NCBI GenBank assembly: GCA_023053545.1
Contig: JAKZAN010000004.1
Span: forward strand, 6,200,001-6,264,000
From: Lepidurus packardi
Taxonomy: Eukaryota; Arthropoda; Branchiopoda; Notostraca; Triopsidae
Reading direction: 5' to 3'
Length of the DNA: 64,000 bases
Shown: piece after piece, positions 1 to 12,000 of the stretch
How the letters are laid out: each line of letters begins with the position of its first letter
Numbering within the stretch: position 1 is the stretch's first letter
Position numbers and translations under genes: made by a program
Notes under the pieces: model-generated
The model's database searches: none
What the model saw: only the letters and a program-made list of their open reading frames with translations
What the model was told of the DNA's origin: nothing

Positions 1-1287
1 AGTATTTGGACGGGTGCAGGTTGCAGAAGATGCTGGTTTTGCAAAAGGAGGCTGGACAATTTTTGGCGTCCACGACCTCAGTATTACAAAATGTTGGGTG
101 CGCAGAGGAGGCATCCACAATTTGTTGTTTCGCAATAACAACGGCAAACGGTACGCGACTGCTTCTAAAAACATAGCAAAACAAGATTATAAGAAAAGGC
201 ATGTACATAGTTATCATAACTATTAAGCTTAACAAGCTTAGCAATTAAAAAAAGGCTTCTTCTCGGTAAAGATAAAATAAATGAAATTAAAATAAAATAA
301 AGTAAAACTTTTACCCATTGTAACCAAAACGAAAACAGGGAAATCAGACACAAGGCACAAGCTGTAACTGAAAAGAACGCAAAAAACACAGTTAACCGAA
401 GTAGTTGCAAAGTAGTAATTGATTTTGGCACTTGCAAAGTTCCGGTACGGTAGGGTTGATTTGGCAAGTCGAGCTGAGAATCGGCACGTGACTTCTTCAA
501 TTCAGTTAAAAGACATGCCTAATATTACTAAAAAAGGAGGGCGAGGACAGAAAAGATAGTATCGTACAGAGAAACAGTCAAATTCTATAAATGTGTAACT
601 GTTCAGTATAAACCGTCCAAACCGTACACGGAGTAATAAGAAAATTACAAGTAAACAAGGGTAAAGATCGATCATGCAGAAAATCGATATAACTATGAAG
701 GCGGACTCTATGAAAAGCCCTCAGAACATCGCATTACGGATGCGTGCCACGAAGAAGCCAACATGCCTGTATTGATCACGGCAAATACCGTAAACGTCAC
801 ATTAAGACTAAAAGCCAGGGTTTTATTGTCTTCTCATTTTCCCCCTCTTGTTATAAGGGAAATTACATGGAAACAAATGTCCAATCCTTCGCCGTAAGCA
901 AAATAAGGAACAAACAGAATCCGGATGACATGACATATCTCGCATTAAGATATGAGATGCTCCTCTCGACTAAAACAAAAGTAAAAGTCCGTATTAACTT
1001 TGCAAACGCACTGATCTTTTTGCTTGCATTAAGTACTTATAATACTTTAACAGCTTACAAATTGCCCTTTTAATAGAAAATAGCAAATAAAAGGCAAGGT
1101 TAATGGCAATAAAATATAACAAACTAAATCTCTAAAGAACTGGATGTTGCGACATCCTTCATGCGATTAACCTTGGTTTTACGCTGGTCATACAATTTTT
1201 CTTATTGGACTTTATAGTAATAAGCTTCCTTTTCTTAGTTTAAAAAAGGAACTTCCCTCCATCACTTATGTCGGACATCTTTCTAGT
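1..1287. other. AT-rich flank without recognisable gene
   Basis: No open frame here has a recognisable domain or convincing codon use. The sequence is AT-rich, with many A and T runs. If the duplicated segment at 1288-1570 once extended further toward the 3' end of its parent gene, the remainder would lie here, but I see no further similarity to the parent's exons by eye. Confidence 0.5.
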
Positions 1288-1570
1288 CCTTTTCTTTGCC
1301 CTTTTTATTGGTTTCACCCCCTGGACGTTTCTTCGACTGGTCCGAGTACTCGACGAACTCGAGAATCGTATTGCATCTCCACGATAGTCGGAGACGGTTT
1401 CAGATAGGAAACATCCCTTTTCACTCTACAAATTCGGAATAAAATTACATGAAAATGCATTAAAAGGAGAAACTTAAACTAAAGAACATAGCTATGCTTA
1501 CTCTTGATTTCGGCTTCCGTTTATTTTTCTTCAGCTCGTACGAAGTCTGGCCGCTCGACATGACGGAAGG
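1288..1570 (-). pseudogene. Decayed partial copy of the exon 5 / exon 6 junction of the 3313-9003 gene
   Basis: Read on the minus strand, 1566-1502 matches the end of exon 5 of the neighbouring gene: the copy reads SSGQTSYELKKNKR where the parent has SSGQSNYELKKNKR, followed by a preserved GTAAGC donor. A 76-nt intron (1501-1426) ends in TTTGTAG, and the copy then resumes with a match to the start of exon 6 (copy SETVSDYRGD, parent AETVPGYRGD). Further on the copy reads LEFVEYSDQSKK against the parent's LEFIESSDQSKK. Between these two blocks the parent has 18 nt and the copy 11, so a net loss of 7 nt throws the second block out of frame; a stop follows about 14 codons later. A stop also lies just upstream of the exon 5 match. 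Because the intron is kept, this arose by DNA duplication, not retroposition. It sits about 1.7 kb behind the parent's stop codon, on the same strand. A diverged functional paralogue is less likely because of the frameshift. Confidence 0.8.
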
Positions 1571-3312
1571 AATTATTTAGTCGATAATTCCAAGTCAGCT
1601 TTACTACCAACATACTACGACCACTCGAAGTAACAGACGGAGATGCCCAACACAAGTTTGCCTTTTGTCATACAATGATTTCTTCAAAGAACAATAAAAT
1701 CACTTATTTAAGTCCCATATCTGATAATGCTATACCTGCTACTAATTGTAGCGTTTCGGGAGATTTTCTATGAGCCTCCAGGTACCTCCCAATAGGGGGC
1801 TATGAAATTGTATTTAAACTGCTCCATAAATGACAGAGCAACGTTTCCACGTCTCAGTTGAGTTAGGTTAGGCTAAGTTAGGACTCCTCCTTACCTCAAG
1901 AGCATAGCTTTTCATGTCCATTCTCGTCCCTTGCTCCGGAAACGAGTCTTTTTCTTGTAAAGAGAACCCCCAATCCCCCCTCCTTCAGGAGCGTATTCTC
2001 AAAGTCCATTCCCCTCCCTTCCTCCCGAAACGCGTCTTTTTTAGTAAAGGGTGGCAGAATGTACTGGTCGAAAACTAGGGAAGACCTTCTCCCGAAACCC
2101 GATAATTACTTACGTGTTCCTTACTAATATCTGGTTTTAAATCACAACAACTCATTGCAAAAGTGTGCGTCATACTATGGCTAATTATACCGTATCGGCA
2201 ACGTATAAAAAAAAATTTACGGATCAATACTAATGACCAATTAATAATTACCCGAACGGACTATATGGGTTGTGTAATTCATCCTTTTACGAAGCTATCA
2301 TGTTTAGAACGTAAAAATATATTAGTCGCACTAAACGAGAAAGCACACTGAAAGCCGAAGAGGCCGGCTTCTATAATTTTTTTTATTTCAGCCTCTTTTT
2401 CAAACTGAAAAGGGGGAAAGAAACAGAACACAAAAGTTCATAACCCTTTCTCAATAAGCAAAGTAAAAGAGAGAAAAAATATGATAACAAAAACAAAAGA
2501 AAATCGGGGGAAACGACAAATATTTCGCATTCAGACTGAAAGAAGGGTGCTGGGAGGGAAACGAAAGGTACAATGGTGTTCTTCTTGATCAACTTAAGCA
2601 CGACCAAACGCATCAATTTTCTGCAAACGCAAGAAATATGTTTCTCTTTAAATTAAACTTTCTTGCTTCTCATATTTGGGAAATCTTGCCAAAAAGGAAA
2701 AGAAACGGAAAGTCAACAGAGAAAACCAACAAAATAAAAGTTAATTAAAGAAAACTCAGAATACGAAGTTATTTTCCTTTTTACCACATAACCGTCTACT
2801 CTTTCTTGCTATGCTTCCGCTATAGTAGTTCGTATGACGGCATTCCCTTCACTGACTGCCCTGCACTCGACTAGACAAGTCTTCTTGGCTTGAAAACTCT
2901 TCTCTGCAAGTTGAATTATGTTTCATAGTCTTTGTAAGGTGTTTTGTTGACACCCAGTAAATTGTCTGTACCACTCCCCCCTCCCCTTTTTAACAAACGA
3001 TCGTTCCGTACCTAACTCAACAGTACTCAAATGTACGGAACAAATGTTCATCAAACGTAACACGCGATCAGTTGAACACTGTTATCACTGTGATTATTCT
3101 AACTACTACATGTTTTTTCTCTATTTCACCCTGCTTTCAAACTTAGTAGTTAACAACCATAGTATCCTTAGGCGAAGCATGTTCTACCAAAGCATCTTAT
3201 CTTCTTACTCATAAGAAGAAAAGCGGGGCACGAGAGCTGAACTTTTCACTTTCTTTAGGTTCTTTACAGGCACGAGGTGGGCCCCATAACCCTTTCACAC
3301 CATAAATTAAGT
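1571..3312. other. 3' flank of the minus-strand gene; no other gene seen
   Basis: This interval holds the 3' flank of the minus-strand gene and the imperfect duplication at 1885-2047. No recognisable coding exon is visible. On the minus strand the nearest obvious AATAAA-type sequence is an A-rich stretch (TTTATT on the plus strand) near 2385, about 0.9 kb past the stop; I cannot say whether it is used. A short TTAGG-like run (GTTAGGTTAGGC) occurs at about 1862. Confidence 0.45.
1885..2047. repeat. Imperfect tandem duplication, period about 88 bp
   Basis: A segment beginning GTCCATTCTCGTCCCTTGC at 1916 recurs at 2004 as GTCCATTCCCCTCCCTTCC. Both continue with a CGAAACG(A/C)GTCTTTTT block and end near GTAAAG. 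The similarity reaches back to the CTCCTT stretch in front of each copy. The two units are clearly related but diverged. Confidence 0.6.
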
Positions 3313-6300
3313 TCAATCTGAAGAATAGAACTTTACTCCCGAGTTTCCTGAGTCATCCTCCAACTGCCGAGCCACGCCATTCCACACTACAAACGTAACA
3401 ATTACTCAGACTTTCAACGCAAGTTCTCTTTGAAGACTTACTTTGGCTAACGAAGGCAATAATTTCCCTATTACGTTGAAAAACAGAATCTGGCTCGGGT
3501 ACTTCCCGGTATAATGCAGCAAAATTCTGTCCTGCAACAGCAGCGCTGCCAATATCTGAAACATTTTCTGTCGGCGCTTCTCCCCTCTCAAATGACTCTA
3601 GACGCCTTTCTCCAAGACCCTCAGCATTGAAGCCTTCTCGCATGTTGGCCTCTTGGTAATCGAAACCGCTACGGTCGGTAACTCCTGCACTGCCCGCCAG
3701 AAGCTGCTCATTCACTTCAAATCCAAAACTAAGCCCAAAATCTTCCAGTTCGGGTGGCGTGTTGGGCTCTTCCATCATAACCACAGGAGGCATGTCAGGG
3801 GTGGGCAAAGGTGGCGGCAACGACGATGCTCGCCCCAGTTGAGACAGGGATGTCGCATTTGCACGCTTTGCGGTCGTCGATATCGTTGTCGTTAACGACG
3901 TTTTACGCGTTGAAGGAATGACGGAAACAGAGCTTGGCGCCACAGGACTCATCACAGCTCCTAGTAAACCACAAAAACAGAACGTTCTCGAACTTAAATT
4001 CTCCGTTTTAAACAGAAACTAAAAGCACAGAGCTAAAACACAACAACAATGAAATTTAAATGGTTTGTTTACCCAAAGGCACGGTGGGTGTATGATGCAT
4101 AAGCGGATGAGGAGCCTTCATAACCAAGGAAGGTCCCAGGAACGACGGTGGCGTCGTCTGCGGTGGTGGGACATTGGCGGACAATAGAAGAGGCATGGGC
4201 ATAACCACGTGCGGCGGGCCGATCATGTAGGACAGCGATGTTGTAGGTAACATAATGGGCTGACGCAATAACACATTGGGAGGTACAGCACCGGGACTCA
4301 ACATTATACCCTGGGGTGGCAATGGAGGCGGTAATCTCGGCGACAAGGCTGCTGTAAGGGGCATAGCTACACTCTGCATAGCTACGGTCTGAGTCGTCAC
4401 AGTGTTAAAAAAAGGAAGCGGTGGTTGTGTCTGCGGCTGCGCGTCCATTCTCCGAGGGAGAGGCAGAGGCCGGCTCCAGTCTCCTATAGGTGGGGCTTGG
4501 GTGACAAAGACGGGGCCGTGTAGAGTCCCCGCATTATCCCGAACGGCTCCTGGTTTACCGAACGTTTCTTCCAAGGGTGGGTAATCCGTGTCCAATATTT
4601 GTTCCTTTTTCTCTTTTTTGTCTTTCTCTTCATCTTTAGGAGGCGACACAGCTGGCGATACGACTACGACTGCTGTTGCTGCTGCGCCGCCAGGTGAAGG
4701 ACTGGATTTATTAATATTGCTATTATTATTCGTCGCGCTAAGATTAGGTATAGTTAACGGTGGGAAATCGGCTCTTGAAGTTTCTTCACTACTCGTACTG
4801 ACGGCCGGTGGCGAGGGAGGGTTCTTTTCATCGTCTTTGCCCTTACCATTCCCTCCTCCTCCCTTCTGAGAGGGGGTAACAGCACTGTAAGCCAGCACCA
4901 CGTTGGGAGTCGAAGGCGGAGGTGCGACTTTGGCCACACGAGCAATATCAGCGTAGGATTGCGGAGCGGATGATGGCCCGGACGGGCACGCCGGCAGGGA
5001 ATGGACACTATGGGCATCATCAGCATCAGAATCGTCATCGGAGCGATCCGAAGACGGGACGGAGGAAGCTGAATAGCGTGACAGATTGCGGACTTTGGAG
5101 CGCGGAGACGTAAAACGGTTGAAACTCGGTTTCGACAGTGCTAATGATCCTCCAACGCTTTGATCTTTGAAACCAGTTGTACCGGCTTTCACGGATGACC
5201 AAACGCCACCGCTGGGTGGCTTTGAATTCTTCTTTCGTCTCTGTCGCTTCGTGACAGTCTGAAAATCGGGTTCTTCAAAGGACTTGTCGTGTTTAGGACT
5301 GGAAAGCGGTGGGCGCATGGCTTCAGCCAGTAGACTACGACTTTGTTGATACTGGTATGTGGTCGATGAAGAGGCGACTGTTGCGGGGGTGGGCGTACGA
5401 GGACTGGCTAGCATGAGATCCGGCGATGTCCCGTTCAGGGACTCTGAAGATTGGGAAGAGGAGGAAGGACGGAGCGAGACGTTTTCCAAGCTGGATGATC
5501 TTTGGAATACTTTATCTTTCCCACGGGCAACGGTGGTACTTTCCGAGGTACTGCTTCTGCCCTGGCGTCCGTCTTGTGACCGAGCTTTATTCTTACGTTG
5601 CTCCTTCGAGTCTTCATTGCGATCCAGGTTTTTCTCGTTGCCCCTACCTTCGCGGACTAAGTTATCCACGCCATTTTCAAAGCGTTTGTGACCTTTGGTT
5701 TTGGTATTTGAGGGCAGTTTGGACAGAAGACTATCCTTCTTGAAAGTCTTTCGGTTGTCGCCCATGGTTTGAGGCTTCTTCGACTGGTCTGATGACTCTA
5801 TGAACTCGAGAATATCTTGCACGTCTTGATCCCCACGGTACCCAGGGACAGTTTCAGCACGAAATAACTCTTTGTCCTATTCATTACAAAACAGGACAAT
5901 TTTTATATTAGATTTCATGCTTACGGATTACTACGTAAAAAAGAGTATAAAAAACACACAAGTAGCTTACTTTAGGTTTAGCCTTTTCTCGTTTATTTTT
6001 CTTCAACTCGTAGTTGGACTGTCCGCTGCTATTGGCTCCGAACCCTGATGCAGGGGCGGAAGAATATACGCCACCAGTTTTGTTGGAAGACATGATCGAA
6101 GGTAGACTACTTCTAGCCAGTCCCATTGTCAGGTTCAACGGATTATGACCACTGGCTACCACTGACGAATCATATGCCGATGCAGGATTCCCGTTTTCAT
6201 CCAAAGAGCTCTGCAAGGTAAAGATAGTCAAAATTAATACATAAGAAAAATATTTTTTTTTTGCTAAAAACCATTCTTAGAAACGAAAAGTGTATCACTG

Positions 6301-9003
6301 AACGTAAAATGTTTAATTTAAATCTTCCCAAGTCCTCCTAGTAAGCCGTCATGTGTAGCAGCATCAAGAATTTCAATATTTTGAGCGAAATAAAAAAAGA
6401 CGAATAAATAATTAAGTAATAAGTAATGAAAGTAGATAAAAGCAACACAAGAGGATGTGAAATAAAATAAAAATCTACTTGTAAAAAACCAGACATGAAA
6501 ACTACACCTTCTGTATGAGGAAGTTACTGCTACAATTCTTTTATTTAAAAATTTCGAAGACAGATCTAATAATTCACAATTGTTTTAATAAAAATAAATA
6601 AGAAACAAAGCAAGTTTTTGAAACTGCAGTAAATGAAAACAATGTAACACAAGAGATATAATCAGTTTTATATATTCCTAGAACTATTACTGAAAACTGT
6701 TATTACTATTTAAACAGTTAATTACAGTACTTGTAGTATTACAGTTTTTTATTATAATTTGTTTAAATACTATAAGTAATTAGTAAATAACTTACGTAGG
6801 GTACTTGGCGACCACGTGACCTTTTGCCTGCTCCGCCTTCTTCCAAACTGGTTCCATTGGTCAAGTTGTAAGAATCCCTTCGAGACTATGCAAATAAATG
6901 GGTAAGTATCTGATATTCAAAAAGACAAAAACAAAAACGCACGTTTAACGAGCCAAAGTGAAGTCCAGTGTCAACATCAACCTTTCGCTGGGAGGACAAA
7001 TTATGGTACGTTTTGGATTTGGAAGAGGACCCTAATAAAGCTGTGGTCTCGTCCTTGCCTTCCGGATCACTACAATCGACATCCATTTCTTCTGTGTGGC
7101 GATCCTCTGAATCCTCCCTCGACAAGCCTCCAATTACATTGCACTCACTGACTTCTCCGTCGCGGTCAATCTGAATAACGGTGCACTCCTGTACTTCACG
7201 GTACATCCGCTGCACCTCAGCGTGTTCTTCTGTACATTGGACGTCGCCATCTAGTCCGTGAGGCGCGTGCTCAATAGAACCATAGCTGCTGCTGCTAGCC
7301 CAACCGTCATGAAAGACGGCCGGTTTTGATTTGAGTTTGCTAGATGCCGCACTTGCACTCAAGTCTTGAAGTTCAATCTCCGGATACTTGGGTGGCTTGG
7401 AACAGGAAGGATGGAGAGCACTTTTTTTGGCGGACCTGGTTCCTAGTTTACCGTCCAGCGGATCCAGTTTCAAATTAGGATCGATTTCTTCAACTAGACG
7501 CTCTCGTTCACCATCACATGGCAAGGAACCGCCCTCTCGCTTCCTAGATCCTTCGCTGATACTGCCAGCTCCGCCCCCACCTGAACCTTCTCGCCGCCTT
7601 CTTCTCCTGCCTACCGACAGATCAGAGGCTGAGCTCAGGTTCTGCAAAGAACCACCTTGCTTGGCGTGGACTACAGCGGATGTGGAGATGCCGGAAACCT
7701 TTGAAATTGATTTGTTTTTTGGGGCGTTCTCCTTCACAAAAGCTAGCCAAGGACCAGCAGGCTCTTTTCGAACTCGATTTGGGCGTTTATGAGTTTTAAC
7801 CAGTTGGAATGGGAAAGACGGAGAGACTGGGGGCTCTGGGTCGGGGGGACCAACTTCTTGGAGAAGTTTCTGAACGGAAAATTATAGAAAAATATGAATT
7901 ATTAGAAAAAATATAGACGGATTAAGAGAAAAGTCACTTGAAATGGCTGGGAGCCTGAACCTGACACTCCTCGGAAGCTGATACAATCGTCCAATAATTC
8001 CTTGAATTCCAAATCGGACAGATCGTTGACGCTAACAGTTGCCTGGAATGCGAAGCACACGAATGAGTCACAATGACGAGCAAGTCCTTACAGTTGTATA
8101 GTCAAACAACATGTAATTTTCATAACAACTATTGTTTTATGTTTCTCCATTTTCGTTTAGTACCCTACCCTCAAATTGCCCTAACAAGCTGCGTCAGCTT
8201 ATTGTGAGGCGTCATATTGGGAGTGCTAAGCTCGCTGTTTTAAATTGCAATAAAGCCAAGAGCTGAGCACGCCGGTTAGAATTTTATCACAACTTATCCA
8301 TCCCATGGGTCAAAAAGCATGATAAGAAAAACCCACGAATCTCAAAAAAGCATCCTTGACAGTTGAAAAAATTGCACCTAGGACCTACTTCCTTTTAATA
8401 ACTGATATACCAATGACAAAACAAGCGTAGGAGCCGAATTGCATTTATGTATAGTTGGAAGGACGAATTAGAATTAGAACTGTTTAAACAAAAAATAAAT
8501 GTTGAAAGCAAAAATAAATGTACTTCACACTTTATGGTGAAACAGCTGTGTGACCGTTCAGTAATATTTGGGCAATTTGCACCTTGGATAAAATACTCGA
8601 CTACAGCAAGAAAATAATCCTTCGCCGCGTCATTTTTTTCCAAATTTTTTATTAAGTTTGGAAAGAGAAAAAGTTAAGAAAACTGACAAGTAATAGGCAA
8701 GGATCTAGAGAGTTATAATTGGAGCACATATAAGGTGTGTTCAAGAACACAAGCAAAGCTGCCCCTGTTGTGTATTTGTGTCCCGACTCCCCTTGGCCTG
8801 TCAGTGTCAAGTGATCAACATTCCCTTACCTGATTTGGAGACTTATCCGGGGATTGTTGTAAAGGTAGTGATGAATTAAGAACGCTACTATCACGAGATT
8901 CAATTTGAGATGTCACCAAATCTGACTGGAGTAAGTGTGGTGCAGAAATATCTTCAGATAAAGTGGCGGATTCGGCGTCCAGATCAGCAAGACATGCCGC
9001 CAT
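3313..9003 (-). CDS. Eight-exon gene for a ~1310-residue low-complexity protein of unrecognised family
   Basis: I joined eight exons on the minus strand: 9003-8830, 8042-7938, 7869-6943, 6885-6796, 6210-5971, 5876-4073, 3960-3442 and 3386-3313. Every intron is GT...AG. Introns 1-5 are phase 0; introns 6 and 7 are phase 1. The total of 3933 nt divides by three and gives about 1310 residues plus a stop. The start at 9003 (AAGATGGCGG) is preferred over an in-frame ATG at 9066, because the latter touches the E2F site and probably lies upstream of the transcript. The final exon is too short to stand out as an ORF. Splicing at a strong GTAAGT donor (3441) gives the ending IIAFVSQMWNGVARQLEDD...VKFYSSD; unspliced reading gives a meaningless tail. 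Visible features are a structured-looking block VSVNDLSDLEFKELLDDC (61-78), six arginines (181-186), AETVPGYRGDQDVQDILEFIE (about 519-539), a basic motif FQTVTKRQRRKK (717-728) that could be a nuclear localisation or RNA-binding patch, SYADIAR (819-825), two (F/Y)PPL motifs (near 883 and 945), a Lys/Glu run (927-938), a Pro-rich stretch and FGLSFGFEVNEQLL (1188-1201). No signal peptide or membrane segment is seen. I do not recognise the family. The blocks spaced through disordered sequence suggest a conserved scaffold or RNA-associated protein, which is inference. Confidence 0.85.
8043..8829 (-). other. Intron 1 of the minus-strand gene
   Basis: This is the longest intron of the gene (787 nt; donor CAG|GTAAGG at 8829, acceptor TTCCAG at 8043). 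It contains an AACAGCTG E-box-type hexamer context at about 8542. Intron 4 (6211-6795, 585 nt) is the only other long one and is strongly AT-rich. The remaining introns are 55-112 nt. Nothing coding is seen in either long intron. Confidence 0.7.
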
Positions 9004-9024
9004 CTTGGAATTGACAACTAAACC

Positions 9025-9079
9025 AATCGATATGCTTTGTGTATCGATATTACACAGCGATTTCATTTTGGCGCGGGAA
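9025..9079 (-). promoter_or_regulatory. Candidate promoter with two DRE-like sites and an E2F-like site
   Basis: Just upstream of the preferred start codon are ATCGATA at 9026-9032 (7 of 8 bases of a DRE), a perfect palindromic TATCGATA at 9042-9049, and TTTTGGCGCGGGAA at 9066-9079, which fits the E2F/DP consensus. In Drosophila, DREF and E2F sites occur together in TATA-less promoters of broadly expressed, growth-related genes. No TATA box is visible. The arrangement supports transcription starting between about 9010 and 9065 and a broadly expressed gene. Confidence 0.6.
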
Positions 9080-12000
9080 CTTCTAATATGCGTTTCAAAT
9101 GTGCTTTCTAAGCAAAACCATGCAAAAAAGCTTGATGTCTTTGCGTGAATATTATCTAGATTAAAAAGAAACAGAATTATCTCAGCTATATAATTTTTAA
9201 GACATCGTAAAAGTCATAGTAGACTTGAAGACTTGGGTTCTAATTAATTCAATTTATTTTCCGTGAACCTGAACAATTGACCTTGCTACAAGGAGGCACA
9301 CAAGGCTGTCGCTTATTTTTCTGTGCTTTTGTGTTCGCTCACCGTATATGGTTATGCTGTTATCGTTTGACATTCGCCTCATTAAGTCCGAAGCCTTCTT
9401 TTGACGGCCTTTTTGTTTCTCCCCAAGCCGTCCCCCGGAAAAGCACCTCGGCACCGCCATACAGGCTACACTTGAGGCGCTATAAGAGAAAGGTTGCCGT
9501 TCCGTCGCATAGGGTCCGTCATTTGTCAGCTTCTGATCAGCCTGACTTGTAAATTTTGTATGCCGCTGTCCAGCCTCTCTCGTCATGCGTCGATTCTTAA
9601 GTATCCGCTGTAAAGCGAATTAGGCTTTCTTTAATGCCCTTACAAATTCTTACTTACGAGCAATAAACCCTGCCCCACGCTTCTCGGGGCCCAAGCGGGG
9701 ACTTTCCCAAAGTATAGAGGTGCAATACAACCCTGTAAATCCTACCTGGTTAGGCTAAGTACAGAGCGTTACATTAATTAACAAGGAGATCGGGCACAGA
9801 CAGAGCAAAAGAAGCCATATTTAGTAACAGCGTGACGTTGCTTCCTACTCGTTTACAACCTCGATTTACGATCACAGAGACTTGCCTTCCAAGTCCTCTT
9901 GAGAGGATGGCTAAATGAGTTCTAGGCTAAGACACGAGTCAAAACTGATGCGTTTTTCAAGGAGAACAGGTAAATGAATTTTTCAGTGTTTCTAATGCCA
10001 TTCGCTCTGCTTTGAAGGGAACTTTACTCCACATCTACATAATTGGGTTAACCGACAGGACAAAGTTCTCAGCTCTACATCTCATTACGGAGTTGTAAAG
10101 TCTTATTACTCTTTTATTTCCTTAAAAAAGAAGTAAAAGAGTAAGGCAGTAAAGAACACTTCGGTTCAAAAAGGAGGGCTAAAAAGCACTATTAGAATAT
10201 TAGGAATCATTTAATGAACCGTTGCTAAAACAGTACCAAAAACCGTCTCGTAAAAAGGTTTCTCTTTAATCCTCATCTACAGCTCCAGTTCTTAAAAAGT
10301 AACCGTGGGCCAAACTAAAAAAAGAGACCTTCTCGTGATCTTCTCGCACAATGAGTTTTGGGGAGAGAAAAAAATCAGTAACCTCCACCGTAAGGATGTA
10401 TATAACTCGATCCAGAAAAAAAACTGCTTGGTTATCTTGACCAGTGGTTCTTGAGAACTCTCATAATGCCACGTAGACGTGTAAGAAGACCACCCCATGG
10501 ATAATGGGCAGTAACTTTGGTCATGCTATACCTAACTGTAGTGGTTCGTATAGTCGTTTGCCATTGCAAGTGTACTCGAGCACCCATCCAAAAAGTGCCG
10601 CAAATAACTTGCCATGGGTCGTTGATCTAGACTTTTTTTTTAACTTTTTCTTCTTTGCACAAAAATTCTGTGGTGTCGCGGTGATAAAAGGAGGTAGAGA
10701 TAAATTCTACGATGAAAAAGAGTAACCGTGCTTAATAAGATCCAGTTATTCCACCACGACAATGAGACAGTCTTGACTGAACGCTATAATACTCCTTGGT
10801 TAATAATGACACGGACGTTAACCTGGTTTTATGAATGAATCGAACATTGCACGCGGGAAAATTTTCATTTGAAAGTTGCAGGGTGGAAACAAGCACTTCA
10901 TCATTCCGAGCTCAGCTAAAAGGTGTGCTAATGGGGTTAAAACCGGGAAGACAAAAAAGGTGCTGAAGGCTGCAGCGAACCCAGAAGTTCGTTCATTCCT
11001 TGGAAATTTTTGGAAGCGTAGAGACAAAAGCGGGTCGTTCCAGGATCAATCAATAAGCCTCTCATCCATGGTCATGATTGATGAGGTATATATACATATA
11101 TAGCCTAGCACGGCCAACACAATGAATGCCGCCTCACCAACGTCTAATAAAAGCCGCCTGGATGCTGACTCTGCTAATTCTAATAGTCCGCATCGCCCTT
11201 TTCATCATTAGGCCATACCCTTGCTGAAAAAATGGAAAGTAGAGCGAGAATTAATCCACTTCACAATTAAATATATTGACACACATTACCTGCAGACCTT
11301 ACGAGTTATATTCGAAACCATCAGATTTGCACCGAATCTCAGGTCGAAAGACGACTTATATCGAAGAAAATAACGCTCAGCAGGCGTCTGACTTGATTAA
11401 TGCCTGAAAGCTATTAAAGAAAGGAATAACAAAACTATTAGGAAAAGGTATACGTCTCTTGATGTCTTATACCCTTTTCTCCGGCTTCTAACTGCACAGT
11501 CGAATCCAAAAGCGAAGTGGGTACTCGAGAGTCATATTACCTGATATAGGTATGTTGTTTGTCAGTTAGTCCGTAAACGCTCCACGTTATCATTACGGGT
11601 TAAAAACACCCCTGCTGCTGTTTTCAATCCGAGTCAATTGCCGGGCTACTTTCCTTGCCAAGGATCACCCCAGCATCAACCACGTGTGGGCTTGTGCCAC
11701 CCAGTGTGAATTGCTTCTCGCAAAAAGTAAGTTTCGATGAGTGCATGTGTAAAAATTCAGACCATACTTGCTTTTACTATACATTCATCTAAGCTGAGGG
11801 GTAAAAAAAAAGTTAGAAAACAGCAATAATTAGACGGTGATATGATCACAGTGGCGCCGGCTGACCTTATTGCAAGAGAAAGTGCAAATGGATGCGTCTA
11901 TTGCAATTTTTTACGCTCGCGCAACTTCTATAACTCATGGAAGGTGTCAGACACGCGTAGCCAGCGTGTGATCAGATTCGGTTACGCATCGCGAACTCTC

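Noticed and set aside
1862..1884. TTAGG-type telomere-like repeats (also near 32282)
   Set aside because: Only two or three imperfect units at each place; far too short for an interstitial telomere array.
3353..3441. ORF tail after FVSQ in the 3353-3955 frame
   Set aside because: It follows a strong GTAAGT donor and has poor composition; splicing to 3386 gives a better ending.
4402..5743. Plus-strand ORFs opposite exon 6
   Set aside because: They are antisense shadows of a long coding exon with no motif of their own.
8815..9066. Start codon at 9066 for the minus-strand gene
   Set aside because: It touches the E2F site and precedes both DRE sites, so it is probably upstream of the transcript; ATG 9003 has a better context.
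9254..9586. Overlapping ORFs on both strands upstream of the minus-strand gene
   Set aside because: Both frames are open because of local composition; no domain, promoter or splice context supports either.
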